Position numbers and translations under genes: made by a program
Source of the DNA: Polaribacter aestuariivivens
GTDB taxonomy: Bacteria > Bacteroidota > Bacteroidia > Flavobacteriales > Flavobacteriaceae
Reading direction: 5' to 3'
DNA length: 64,000 nucleotides
Assembly (NCBI RefSeq): GCF_005885675.1
Contig: NZ_VANR01000004.1
Span: 186,001-250,000, forward strand
In this document: piece by piece, positions 44,077-52,924 of the stretch
How the letters are laid out: each line of letters begins with the position of its first letter
Position numbering within the stretch: the first letter of the stretch is position 1
The notes under the pieces: generated by a model
Database searches by the model: none
The model's input: only the letters and a program-made list of their open reading frames with translations
What the model was told of the DNA's origin: nothing

Positions 44077-45198
44077 ATGAAATATACAATAGCGGTAATT
44101 CCAGGAGATGGTATTGGTCCAGAAGTAACTAATCAAGCAAAAAAAGCATTAGATGCAGTTGCTGAAGTATATGACCATATTTTTTTATATAAAGAAGCTC
44201 AAATGGGTGCATCTGCAATTGAAGCTTCTGGAAATCCTTTGCCAGAAGAAACAATAGAAATTTGTAAAAAAGCAGACGCAATTTTATTTGGTGCAATTGG
44301 TGATCCTAAATATGATAAAGATCCTTCCTTAAAAATAAGACCAGAACAAGGTTTATTACAATTAAGAAAAGAATTAGATCTTTTTAGTAACATAAACCCT
44401 GTAAAAGCATACGATCAATTAATAAAAAACTCTCCTTTAAGAAGAGAAATAATTAAAGGAACAGACATACTTATTTTTAGAGAAATAACTGCAGGAATTT
44501 ATTTTGGAAAAAAAGAAACAAGTCAAGATGGTAAAAATGCTTACGATGTTTGTTCTTATTCAGTAGACGAAATTTCAAGAATTACACATTTAGCTTTCAA
44601 AGCAGCTCAAGGCAGAAAGAAAAAAGTAACATTAATAGATAAATCTAACGTGTTAGAAACCTCACGCTTATGGAGAAAAACCGTTACAGAAATATCTAAA
44701 GAATATAAAAACGTGAAATTAGAATATTTGTACGCAGATAATGCAGCAATGAAGCTAATTTTAAATCCAAAAAAGTTTGATGTAATTCTAACAGAAAACT
44801 TTATTGGAGATATTATTTCAGACGAAGCAAGTGTAATTTCTGGCTCAATAGGTTTATTAGCATCTTCATCTATAGGAGATCAAAATGCTTTATTTGCACC
44901 AGTTCATGGTACTTTTCCAGAAGCAAAAGGTAAAGATATTGCAAATCCTTTAGCATCTATTTTATCAGCAGCTTTAATGCTGGAGCATTTAGGTTTGCAT
45001 GAAGAAGCAGATGCAATTGAAAGAGCAGTAGAAAAATCTTTAGATTTAAATATCACAACAGAAGATATTAAAGGTAAAAATAAATATCCAGCAAAAACCT
45101 CTAAAGTAGGCGATTTTATTGCAGATTATATTTTAAATCAAGACGATAGTAATCTAAATTTTATCAATATTCACGTAGGTCAAAGTACAATTATTTAA
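44077..45198 (+). CDS. leuB: 3-isopropylmalate dehydrogenase
   Basis: 373 residues, isocitrate/isopropylmalate dehydrogenase family. It oxidises 3-isopropylmalate with NAD. Motifs: VIPGDGIGPEVTNQA at the N-terminus, the substrate region IRPEQGLLQLRKELDLFSNINPVKA, and LTENFIGDIISDEASVISGSIG with APVHGTFPEAKG for the nucleotide. It follows leuA by 120 bases. leuC and leuD, which make its substrate, are not next to it and not in the window. Confidence 0.95.
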   Translation: MKYTIAVIPGDGIGPEVTNQAKKALDAVAEVYDHIFLYKEAQMGASAIEASGNPLPEETIEICKKADAILFGAIGDPKYDKDPSLKIRPEQGLLQLRKELDLFSNINPVKAYDQLIKNSPLRREIIKGTDILIFREITAGIYFGKKETSQDGKNAYDVCSYSVDEISRITHLAFKAAQGRKKKVTLIDKSNVLETSRLWRKTVTEISKEYKNVKLEYLYADNAAMKLILNPKKFDVILTENFIGDIISDEASVISGSIGLLASSSIGDQNALFAPVHGTFPEAKGKDIANPLASILSAALMLEHLGLHEEADAIERAVEKSLDLNITTEDIKGKNKYPAKTSKVGDFIADYILNQDDSNLNFINIHVGQSTII

Positions 45199-45221
45199 AA
45201 AATACTTTTAAGTTTTTAGAA

Positions 45222-45359
45222 GCCATTTCCAGCTTTCCACTATATCTTTTTATGTAGTATTTATTTTAAAATAGTTAAATGATAGCATTTTATTGTAAGC
45301 ATTTTATAGCAGTAAAAAATAAATTTTGCATAAAAAGGATGCCGTTTCAATCTGGACTA
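45222..45359. repeat. Degenerate palindromic intergenic element
   Basis: Left arm CCATTTCCAGCTTTCCACTA and ATCTTTTTATG (45223-45254), right arm CATAAAAAGGAT and GCCGTTTCAATCTGGACTA (45329-45359). ATCTTTTTATG pairs with CATAAAAAG-G-AT with one bulged G; the outer parts pair only in patches. The wording is close to an intergenic palindrome I associate with many flavobacterial genomes, here with a long AT-rich loop. Confidence 0.4.
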
Positions 45360-45404
45360 AACCAGTTTAAAAACTTATTACATTATATAAAAAATCAGTT
45401 TTTA

Positions 45405-45437
45405 TTTGGATAATTAATATAAAATTTCAAATATTTG
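45405..45437 (+). promoter_or_regulatory. Promoter of the ilv operon
   Basis: TTTG (45405-45408), a 21-base spacer, then AATATTTG (45430-45437), 7 of 8 bases of TAnnTTTG. The leader-peptide ATG follows after four A. Confidence 0.45.
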
Positions 45438-45441
45438 AAAA

Positions 45442-45504
45442 ATGATAAAACAAGCATTAAATATTATTTCTATTATTATTGTCATCGTAATTATTACGAC
45501 ATGA
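45442..45504 (+). CDS. ilvL: Isoleucine/valine-rich leader peptide of the ilv operon
   Basis: A 20-codon ORF, MIKQALNIISIIIVIVIITT, ending in TGA at 45502-45504. It has nine Ile, two Val and one Leu, with runs of Ile-Ile-Ile-Val-Ile-Val-Ile-Ile. It is followed 28 bases later by a strong terminator hairpin and then, 167 bases further on, by ilvD. This is the classical layout of ribosome-mediated attenuation of ilv operons. The ATG is 4 bases after the -7 element, so the RNA may start at the start codon. Too short for ordinary ORF listing. The symbol is by analogy only. Confidence 0.85.
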   Translation: MIKQALNIISIIIVIVIITT

Positions 45505-45532
45505 TAAGGAAGTGATATTTATATTTTTTATA

Positions 45533-45567
45533 AAAGAACCTTCCATTAATTTGGAAGGTTTTTTTTT
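45533..45567 (+). terminator. Attenuator terminator upstream of ilvD
   Basis: AACCTTCCA-TTAATT-TGGAAGGTT with A residues before it and nine T after the arm. A GGAAG at 45508-45512, just past the leader stop, could pair with CTTCC of the terminator and act as antiterminator. Confidence 0.85.
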
Positions 45568-45734
45568 GAATTTATTTCAATCATTGAGTATCATAATTAA
45601 ATATAATTAAAACACTATAATACAGTTGTTTAAGTGTTTTTTTTAACACATGAGTTTAAAAATTGGTATTAAATAATATGCATTAAAAACACAGAAAAAC
45701 AATAATTTAGTAAACAAATTGAACAAAACAATAA
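45568..45734 (+). other. ilvD leader downstream of the attenuator
   Basis: 167 bases of AT-rich sequence without a gene or clear second promoter. It ends in an A-rich stretch before the ilvD ATG, the usual translation start environment in this phylum. Confidence 0.4.
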
Positions 45735-47411
45735 ATGGAATTAAATAAACACAGCAAAAGATTAACACAAGATGAATCTCAACCAGCATCACAAGCAATG
45801 TTGTATGCAGTAGGTTTATCTGATGAAGATATGAGCAAAGCACAAGTGGGTATTGCAAGTACAGGTTATGATGGAAACCCATGTAACATGCACTTAAATA
45901 ACTTGGCAGCAGAAGTAAAAGTGGAATCTAAAATTGCAGGTTTAGTCGGTTTGGGCTTTAATACAATTGGAGTTTCAGACGGAATTTCTATGGGAACTTC
46001 AGGAATGAATTATTCTTTAGCATCCAGAGATATTATTGCAGATTCTATAGAAACTGTAATGAATGCTCAGAGTTATGATGCTTTAATAGCAATTGTAGGT
46101 TGTGATAAAAATATGCCTGGAGCTGTAATCTCAATGTTGCGTTTAAACCGTCCTTCAATAATGATGTATGGTGGAACAATTGCGTCAGGAAATTATAAAG
46201 GAAAAAAATTAAATATCGTTTCTGCTTTTGAAGCTTTAGGGCAAAAAGTAGCTGGAGAAATAGAAGAAGAAGAATATAGAGAAATCATTAAAAGAGCCAT
46301 TCCAGGAGCAGGAGCTTGTGGAGGAATGTACACAGCAAACACAATGGCTTCTGCAATTGAGTGTATGGGTTTTGCATTGCCTTACAACTCGTCAATTCCT
46401 GCGGAAAATCCGAATAAATTATCGGAAGGAGAAAGAACAGCTTTAGCTATAAAAAATTTATTAGAATTAGATTTAAAACCATTAGATATCATTTCTAAAA
46501 AATCGTTAGAAAATGCTATTGCAATTGTAAACGCATTAGGAGGTTCTACAAATGCAGTTTTACACTTTTTAGCAATTGCACATGCTGCAGATATCGAATT
46601 TACATTAGAAGATTTTCAAAGAGTTTCAGATAGAACACCATTAATTGCCGATTTAAAACCTTCTGGAAAATACTTAATGGAAGATGTTCATGGAGTTGGA
46701 GGTACACCAGCGATTATGAAATATTTATTAGACAATGGGTATTTACATGGCGATTGTATGACTGTTACCGGTAAAACTTTAGCAGAAAATTTGGCAGATG
46801 TAGAAGCGATGGAATTCGAAGACCAAGATGTAATTTATCCAAAAAACAAAGCATTAAAATCGTCTGGAAATATTCAAATTATTTATGGGAATTTAGCCAC
46901 AGAAGGAGCTGTAGCAAAAATTTCTGGAAACGAAGGTTTATTGTTTGAAGGAAAAGCAGTGGTATATGATGGTGAACAAGCAGCAAATACAGGTATTTCA
47001 AACGGAGAAGTAGAAAGAGGAGATGTAGTCGTCATTAGGTATGTTGGACCTAAAGGAGGACCAGGAATGCCAGAAATGTTAAAACCAACATCCTTAATTA
47101 TGGGAGCAGGTTTAGGAAAATCTGTCGCTTTAATTACAGATGGTCGTTTTTCTGGAGGAACACATGGTTTTGTGGTCGGACATATTACACCAGAAGCACA
47201 ATCTGGAGGCGCAATTGGTTTGCTAGAAACTGGAGACAAAATTAGAATCAGTGCAGAAGACAATTCAATTAATGTTTTAATTTCTGATGAAGAATTGGCA
47301 GAAAGAAAAGCAAAATGGGTTGCACCACCACTAAAACACAAAAAAGGAATTTTATATAAATATGCAAAATCAGTGGCATCAGCTTCAAAAGGGTGTGTAA
47401 CAGATTTGTAA
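45735..47411 (+). CDS. ilvD: Dihydroxy-acid dehydratase
   Basis: 558 residues. It dehydrates 2,3-dihydroxy-isovalerate and -3-methylvalerate in valine and isoleucine synthesis. The iron-sulfur cysteines lie in [22 protein letters not shown] and [12 protein letters not shown]. The phosphate/metal region is [15 protein letters not shown], and the C-terminus has [14 protein letters not shown]. First structural gene of ilvD-ilvB-ilvN-ilvC, controlled by the attenuator upstream. Confidence 0.97.
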   Translation: MELNKHSKRLTQDESQPASQAMLYAVGLSDEDMSKAQVGIASTGYDGNPCNMHLNNLAAEVKVESKIAGLVGLGFNTIGVSDGISMGTSGMNYSLASRDIIADSIETVMNAQSYDALIAIVGCDKNMPGAVISMLRLNRPSIMMYGGTIASGNYKGKKLNIVSAFEALGQKVAGEIEEEEYREIIKRAIPGAGACGGMYTANTMASAIECMGFALPYNSSIPAENPNKLSEGERTALAIKNLLELDLKPLDIISKKSLENAIAIVNALGGSTNAVLHFLAIAHAADIEFTLEDFQRVSDRTPLIADLKPSGKYLMEDVHGVGGTPAIMKYLLDNGYLHGDCMTVTGKTLAENLADVEAMEFEDQDVIYPKNKALKSSGNIQIIYGNLATEGAVAKISGNEGLLFEGKAVVYDGEQAANTGISNGEVERGDVVVIRYVGPKGGPGMPEMLKPTSLIMGAGLGKSVALITDGRFSGGTHGFVVGHITPEAQSGGAIGLLETGDKIRISAEDNSINVLISDEELAERKAKWVAPPLKHKKGILYKYAKSVASASKGCVTDL

Positions 47412-47503
47412 ATAAGAAAATAGAAAAAAGAAATAAGAAACAAGGGAGTGAGTAATTCTTTTCTCTCTTTTCTATATTCTTTTATCAAAAAAGATAAAAA
47501 CAT
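47412..47503 (+). repeat. ilvD-ilvB intergenic heptad-like array and hairpin
   Basis: After the stop come AAATAAG, AAAATAG, AAAAAAG, AAATAAG and AAACAAG, 7-base units. AAGAAAATAGAAAA (47414-47427) pairs with TTTTCTATATTCTT (47468-47481) at 13 of 14 positions. An A-rich stretch precedes the ilvB ATG. Confidence 0.55.
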
Positions 47504-49237
47504 ATGGAAACACAAACCATAAAAAACACAGAAAAAGCTACTAAAACTACAGAAAATATTTCTGGAAGTGAAGCAATTGTAAGGTGTCTTATAGAAGAAG
47601 GAGTTAAGATTTTATACGGTTATCCTGGAGGCGCAATTATGCCTGTTTATGATGAATTGTATAAATATCAAGATAAAATTCATCACGTTTTAACACGTCA
47701 TGAGCAAGGTGCAACACATTCTGCACAAGGTTATGCAAGAATTTCTGGTGAAGTTGGAGTTGCTATAGCAACATCTGGTCCAGGAGCAACCAATTTAATT
47801 ACGGGTATTGCAGATGCACAAATAGATTCTACACCAATGGTGTGTATTACTGGTCAAGTTTTTTCTCATTTGTTAGGTAGCGATGCGTTTCAAGAAACAG
47901 ATATTGTTGGTATTTCTACACCAGTTACAAAATGGAATTGTCAAGTTACCAAAGCAGAAGACATTCCTAAAGCAATTGCAAAAGCATTTTATATTGCAAG
48001 AAGTGGAAGGCCAGGACCTGTTTTAATTGATATTACCAAAGATGCACAAATAGAAAAATTTGATTTTTCTTATGAAAAGTGTACGAAAGTAAGAAGTTAT
48101 TCACCTGTTCCTAAAACAGTGAAAGGTTCTTTAGAAGCAGCTGCAAAATTAATTAATGAAGCAAAAAAACCATTAGTTGTATGGGGCCAAGGAGTTATTT
48201 TAGGAAAAGCAGAAGAAGCATTTAAAGCAGTAATTGAAAAAGCAGGAATTCCTGCTGCTTGGACAATTTTAGGGGCTTCTGCAATCCCTACAAAACATCC
48301 TTTAAATGTGGGTATGGTTGGTATGCATGGTAATTATGCACCCAATAAATTAACTAATGAATGTGATGTTTTAATTGCAATCGGAATGCGTTTTGACGAT
48401 AGAGTTACAGGAAAATTAGATGAATATGCTACCCAAGCAAAAGTAATTCACTTTGAAATTGATCCTGCTGAAGTAAATAAAAACGTAAAAGCAGATATTG
48501 CTGTTTTAGGCGATGCAAAAACAACTTTAGAAGCTATTTTACCTTTAATTAATAGTAATTCTCATATAGAGTGGCATCAAAAATTTAAAGATTTATATGC
48601 TATTGAATATGAGAAAGTAATAAAAGACGATTTACACCCAACCAAAGAAGGTTTAACAATGGGTGAAGTTTTAAAAGAAATAAATATTCAAAGTAAAGGA
48701 AATGCAGCAATCGTTTCAGACGTTGGTCAACATCAAATGATTGCTTGTAGATATGCAGAATTTAATAAAACTAAAAGTAACATTACTTCTGGTGGATTAG
48801 GAACCATGGGTTTTGGTTTGCCAGCAGCAATTGGTGCAAAAATGGCGGCTCCAGATCGTGAAGTAGTTTCTATTTCTGGTGATGGAGGTTACCAAATGAC
48901 AATTCAAGAATTAGGAACTATTTTTCAGCAAAAAGCTGCTGTAAAAGTGGTGGTTTTAAATAACGATTTCTTAGGAATGGTGCGTCAATGGCAACAACTA
49001 TTTTTTGAAAAACGTTATGCATCTACAGAAATGATAAATCCTAATTTTGTAGCCATTGCAGAAGGGTATTATATCAAAGCAAGAAAAGTTACGAAACGAG
49101 AAGATTTAGCAGAAGCTGTTAAAGAAATGATGGAAAGTAAAGAAGCCTATTTTTTAGAAGTTTGTGTAGAAAAAGAAGGAAATGTTTTTCCTATGATTCC
49201 TACAGGAGCAAGTGTTTCAGATGTGAGATTGGAGTAG
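47504..49237 (+). CDS. ilvB: Acetolactate synthase, large catalytic subunit
   Basis: 577 residues, ThDP-dependent. It condenses pyruvate with pyruvate or 2-oxobutanoate. The PYR domain has YGYPGGAIMPVYDEL and LTRHEQGATHSAQGYAR (catalytic Glu). The central FAD-binding part spans about 205-350, and the PP domain carries ISGDGGYQMTIQELGT...VVVLNNDFLGMVRQWQ, the GDG...NN metal-ThDP motif. The first 22 residues (METQTIKNTEK...) are a polar extension. The small subunit ilvN follows. Confidence 0.97.
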   Translation: METQTIKNTEKATKTTENISGSEAIVRCLIEEGVKILYGYPGGAIMPVYDELYKYQDKIHHVLTRHEQGATHSAQGYARISGEVGVAIATSGPGATNLITGIADAQIDSTPMVCITGQVFSHLLGSDAFQETDIVGISTPVTKWNCQVTKAEDIPKAIAKAFYIARSGRPGPVLIDITKDAQIEKFDFSYEKCTKVRSYSPVPKTVKGSLEAAAKLINEAKKPLVVWGQGVILGKAEEAFKAVIEKAGIPAAWTILGASAIPTKHPLNVGMVGMHGNYAPNKLTNECDVLIAIGMRFDDRVTGKLDEYATQAKVIHFEIDPAEVNKNVKADIAVLGDAKTTLEAILPLINSNSHIEWHQKFKDLYAIEYEKVIKDDLHPTKEGLTMGEVLKEINIQSKGNAAIVSDVGQHQMIACRYAEFNKTKSNITSGGLGTMGFGLPAAIGAKMAAPDREVVSISGDGGYQMTIQELGTIFQQKAAVKVVVLNNDFLGMVRQWQQLFFEKRYASTEMINPNFVAIAEGYYIKARKVTKREDLAEAVKEMMESKEAYFLEVCVEKEGNVFPMIPTGASVSDVRLE

Positions 49238-49324
49238 TTAGAAGCATGAAGCTTGAAGCCTAAAAATTATAAAAAAGAACAAGATAAAAGAACGAAGATT
49301 AAAGTATCCAGTAATTCAACTTTT

Positions 49325-49352
49325 GAAACTTTAAACTTTAAACCTTGAACTA
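49325..49352 (+). repeat. Heptad array before ilvN
   Basis: Four 7-base units, GAAACTT, TAAACTT, TAAACCT and TGAACTA, and then AAA before the ATG at 49356. Earlier in the gap GAAGCAT, GAAGCTT and GAAGCCT (49241-49261) form a second short heptad run. Confidence 0.55.
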
Positions 49353-49355
49353 AAA

Positions 49356-49886
49356 ATGAGTACAGAAAAACAATTATTTACAATATCTGTTTATACAGAA
49401 AATAATGTTGGATTGTTGAATAGAATATCAGCAATTTTTCAAAGAAGACACATCAATATAGAAAGTTTAAATATTTCTCCATCAGAAATAGAAGGAGTTG
49501 CTAAATTTACGATTGTTGTAAATATGATCGAAGTAAATGTAAAGAAAATCATAGGTCAAATAGAAAAACAAGTAGAGGTTATTAAGGCTTATTATCACGA
49601 CTTAGACGAAATTATTTATCAAATTTCAGGATTATTTAAAATTAAATCTGAATTACTATTTGAAGAACGTCAAATTCAAAATATCATTAAAGAAAGTAAT
49701 GCAAGAATTGTTACTGTTAATAAAGATTTCTTTGTTCTTGAAAAATCTGGAAGAAAGGAAGAAATAGTAGAATTATACAATGAACTAAGTGTTTTTGGAA
49801 TTATGCAATACACACGTTCAGGATTAATAGCAGTATCTAAAGACGAAATGAAAATTTCAACATTATTAGAAACATACAACAACTAA
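49356..49886 (+). CDS. ilvN: Acetolactate synthase, small regulatory subunit
   Basis: 176 residues. The ACT domain at about 6-80 reads [37 protein letters not shown] and [10 protein letters not shown]; it binds valine for feedback and activates IlvB. The C-terminal half (about 85-176) is the ALS small-subunit domain. It is 118 bases after ilvB in a gap with heptad repeats and 58 bases before ilvC. Confidence 0.96.
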   Translation: MSTEKQLFTISVYTENNVGLLNRISAIFQRRHINIESLNISPSEIEGVAKFTIVVNMIEVNVKKIIGQIEKQVEVIKAYYHDLDEIIYQISGLFKIKSELLFEERQIQNIIKESNARIVTVNKDFFVLEKSGRKEEIVELYNELSVFGIMQYTRSGLIAVSKDEMKISTLLETYNN

Positions 49887-49944
49887 AAATAGATTAAAGA
49901 GTAAAGATATTTCTTTATGCTTATCAAAAATTAAAACAAAAAAA

Positions 49945-51420
49945 ATGTCAAATTATTTCAACACATTAACATTAAGAGAAAAATTAGAACAATTAGGAAA
50001 ATGTCGTTTTATGGACGCTTCAGAATTTGAAGACGGAGTAAACGCATTAAAAGGGAAGAAAATTGTTATTGTGGGCTGTGGAGCACAAGGTTTAAACCAA
50101 GGTTTAAACATGAGAGATTCTGGTTTAGATATTTCATACACGTTAAGACAAGCAGCAATCGACCAAAAAAGAGATTCTTATAAAAACGCAACATCTAATA
50201 ACTTTAACGTAGGTAGTTATGAAGAATTATTGCCAACTGCAGATTTGGTTATCAATTTAACACCAGACAAACAACACACAAACGTGGTAGAAACTGTAAT
50301 GCCTTTAATGAAAAAAGGAGCAACGTTATCGTATTCTCATGGATTTAATATTGTGGAGGAAGGAATGAAAATTCGTAAGGACTTAACTGTAATTATGGTA
50401 GCTCCAAAATGTCCTGGAACTGAAGTTCGTGAAGAATATAAAAGAGGTTTTGGTGTGCCAACATTAATTGCTGTACACCCAGAAAACGACCCAGAAAACA
50501 AAGGTTGGGATCAAGCAAAAGCTTATGCAGCAGGTACAGGAGGTCATAGAGCAGGTGTTTTAGCATCTTCTTTTGTTGCAGAAGTAAAATCTGATTTAAT
50601 GGGAGAACAAACTATTTTATGTGGTTTGTTACAAACAGGAGCTATTTTGTCTTTCGATAAAATGGTAGAAAAAGGAATTGAACCAGGTTATGCTGCAAAA
50701 TTAATTCAATATGGTTGGGAAACTGTAACAGAAGCGTTAAAGCATGGTGGAATTACGAATATGATGGACAGATTGTCTAATCCTGCAAAAGTAGAAGCAT
50801 TTAGAATTTCTGAAGAATTAAAAGATATTATGCGTCCGTTATTCCAAAAACATATGGACGATATTATGACAGGTCATTTTTCTAAAACCATGATGGAAGA
50901 TTGGGCAAATGACGATGTTAACTTATTAAAATGGAGAGCTGCAACAGGAGAAACTGCTTTCGAAAAACAAGAAATTACAGACCAAGAAATTTCTGAACAA
51001 GAATATTTCGACCACGGAACGTTATTAGTTGCTTTTGTAAGAGCTGGTGTAGAGTTAGCTTTTGAGGCAATGACAGAGTCTGGAATTATAGATGCATCTG
51101 CATACTACGAATCTTTACATGAAACGCCATTAATTGCGAACACGATTGCAAGAATGAAATTGGCGGAAATGAACCGTGTAATTTCTGATACTGCAGAATA
51201 TGGTTGTTATTTATTCGATCATGCTTGTAAGCCATTATTAACTGATTTTATGAAAACAGTAGATACCAATATTATTGGAAAGAAATTCTCAGATTCTAAC
51301 GAGGTAGATAACCAAGAATTAATTCGAATTAATAGCATTATTAGAAACCACCCAGTAGAAAAAGTTGGGGCAAAATTAAGAGCTTCAATGACAGCTATGA
51401 AAGTTATAAAATCTGCTTAA
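49945..51420 (+). CDS. ilvC: Ketol-acid reductoisomerase, class II (long form)
   Basis: 491 residues, the E. coli-like long class; the short class I is about 330. It converts acetolactate to dihydroxy-isovalerate with NADPH and Mg. The Rossmann segment is [22 protein letters not shown] (about 35-56), and later motifs are [32 protein letters not shown] and the second knotted domain. Followed by a strong terminator, so it ends the ilvDBNC unit, with ilvA partly separate. Confidence 0.97.
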   Translation: MSNYFNTLTLREKLEQLGKCRFMDASEFEDGVNALKGKKIVIVGCGAQGLNQGLNMRDSGLDISYTLRQAAIDQKRDSYKNATSNNFNVGSYEELLPTADLVINLTPDKQHTNVVETVMPLMKKGATLSYSHGFNIVEEGMKIRKDLTVIMVAPKCPGTEVREEYKRGFGVPTLIAVHPENDPENKGWDQAKAYAAGTGGHRAGVLASSFVAEVKSDLMGEQTILCGLLQTGAILSFDKMVEKGIEPGYAAKLIQYGWETVTEALKHGGITNMMDRLSNPAKVEAFRISEELKDIMRPLFQKHMDDIMTGHFSKTMMEDWANDDVNLLKWRAATGETAFEKQEITDQEISEQEYFDHGTLLVAFVRAGVELAFEAMTESGIIDASAYYESLHETPLIANTIARMKLAEMNRVISDTAEYGCYLFDHACKPLLTDFMKTVDTNIIGKKFSDSNEVDNQELIRINSIIRNHPVEKVGAKLRASMTAMKVIKSA

Positions 51421-51444
51421 TTAATAAAGATTTTAACATTTATA

Positions 51445-51485
51445 AAAACCTGTCAGAGTTTAAGTCTGACAGGTTTTCTTTTTAC
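51445..51485 (+). terminator. Terminator between ilvC and ilvA
   Basis: AAAACCTGTCAGA-GTTTAAG-TCTGACAGGTTTT, a perfect 13-bp stem, followed by CTTTTTTA. It ends 9 bases before the ilvA ATG, so it could also control ilvA. Confidence 0.85.
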
Positions 51486-51493
51486 ATTTGAAT

Positions 51494-52756
51494 ATGCAAA
51501 CGAAACAAATATATTTCCCGAGTTTAGAAAACATAAAAGCCGCTGCCAAAAACTTAGAAGGTGTCGCTTACAAAACTCCACTAAACACGAATATTAATCT
51601 TTCAAAAGAATTTAATGCCAATATTCTGTTTAAAAGAGAAGATTTGCAAGTAGTTCGTTCTTATAAAATTAGGGGAGCATACAATAAAATGGCTGCTTTA
51701 AATGCTGATGAAAAACAAAGAGGAATTGTTTGTGCAAGCGCAGGAAATCACGCACAAGGAGTTGCTTTGTCTTGTAAATTATTGCAAATAAAAGGAACTA
51801 TTTTTATGCCTTCGCCCACACCAAATCAAAAAATAAACCAAGTAAAAATGTTTGGCGAAGATTTTATTGATGTGGTTATTGAAGGCGATACTTTCGACGA
51901 TGCTTTTAACGCAGCAACTTTAGAATGTGATTTTAAAAAGAAAGTGTTTATTCATCCTTTTAACGATGAAAAAGTAATAGAAGGACAAGCAACAGTGGGT
52001 TTAGAAATATTAAATCAATCTAATAAAAAAATAGACTATGTTTTTGTTCCAGTTGGTGGTGGAGGTTTGTCAGCAGGTTTATCATCTGTGTTTAAAAATT
52101 TGTCTCCAAACACAAAAATAATTGGTGTAGAACCAGAAGGAGCACCTTCCATGTTAACATCCATCAGAAATAAAGAAAACACCTTTTTAGAAAAAATTGA
52201 TGCTTTTGTAGATGGAGCTGCAGTAAAAAAAGTGGGCGATTTAAATTTTGCGATTTGTCAGCAAAACTTACACGATGTCATTACAGTTCCAGAAGGTAAA
52301 ATTTGTCAGACTATTTTAGATTTATACAACAAAGACGCTATTGTTGTAGAACCTGCAGGTGCTTTAAGTATTGCAGCTTTAGATTTTTTCAAAGAGCATA
52401 TAAAAGGTAAAAATGTAGTTTGTGTTGTTAGTGGAAGTAATAACGATATTACAAGAACTGCAGAAATTAAAGAACGCGCATTATTATATGCGAATTTAAA
52501 ACATTATTTTATTGTAAAATTTCCACAAAGAGCAGGAGCTTTAAAAGAATTCGTGGCAGAAATTTTAGGTCCAAATGACGATATTACTCATTTTGAATAT
52601 ACCAAAAAAACAAATAGAGAAAATGGGGCAGCAGTAGTTGGTTTAGAATTAAAAACATCTGCAGATTTGGCGCCACTAATCGAAAGAATGAAAAATCGCA
52701 ATTTTTTTGGCGAATATTTAAATGACAAGCCAGATTTGTTTCAGTTTTTGGTGTAA
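51494..52756 (+). CDS. ilvA: Threonine ammonia-lyase (threonine deaminase)
   Basis: 420 residues from the ATG at 51494; an in-frame TTG two codons earlier is less likely. It turns threonine into 2-oxobutanoate, the entry to isoleucine. The PLP lysine is Lys58 in VRSYKIRGAYNKM, and the phosphate-binding loop is VPVGGGGLSAGLSS. The C-terminal part from about 335 (ALKEFVAEILGPNDDITHFEYTK) is one ACT-like regulatory domain, the shorter biosynthetic form. It follows a terminator after ilvC. Confidence 0.95.
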   Translation: MQTKQIYFPSLENIKAAAKNLEGVAYKTPLNTNINLSKEFNANILFKREDLQVVRSYKIRGAYNKMAALNADEKQRGIVCASAGNHAQGVALSCKLLQIKGTIFMPSPTPNQKINQVKMFGEDFIDVVIEGDTFDDAFNAATLECDFKKKVFIHPFNDEKVIEGQATVGLEILNQSNKKIDYVFVPVGGGGLSAGLSSVFKNLSPNTKIIGVEPEGAPSMLTSIRNKENTFLEKIDAFVDGAAVKKVGDLNFAICQQNLHDVITVPEGKICQTILDLYNKDAIVVEPAGALSIAALDFFKEHIKGKNVVCVVSGSNNDITRTAEIKERALLYANLKHYFIVKFPQRAGALKEFVAEILGPNDDITHFEYTKKTNRENGAAVVGLELKTSADLAPLIERMKNRNFFGEYLNDKPDLFQFLV

Positions 52757-52846
52757 TAATGCATTTTTTAACATAAATAAAAGAAAAACGCGAAATCCTT
52801 TTCGTCTTTTAAGATAGAAACAGACAGTTTTACGATTATTTTTAAT

Positions 52847-52854
52847 TAATTTTG
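52847..52854 (+). promoter_or_regulatory. -7 promoter element for gapN
   Basis: TAATTTTG, full match, about 70 bases upstream of the ATG at 52925; the -33 position is not clear. Confidence 0.4.
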
Positions 52855-52924
52855 ATACGTAAATAGGTCTAAATATTTACAGTAAATCAATCAAAATCTT
52901 AGACAAATTTTTAAAATTCAACTT

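Noticed and set aside
46883..47515. Minus-strand 210-codon ORF across the end of ilvD
   Set aside because: Antisense shadow of ilvD; its proline/serine/alanine-rich text follows from the complementary codons of a conserved gene.
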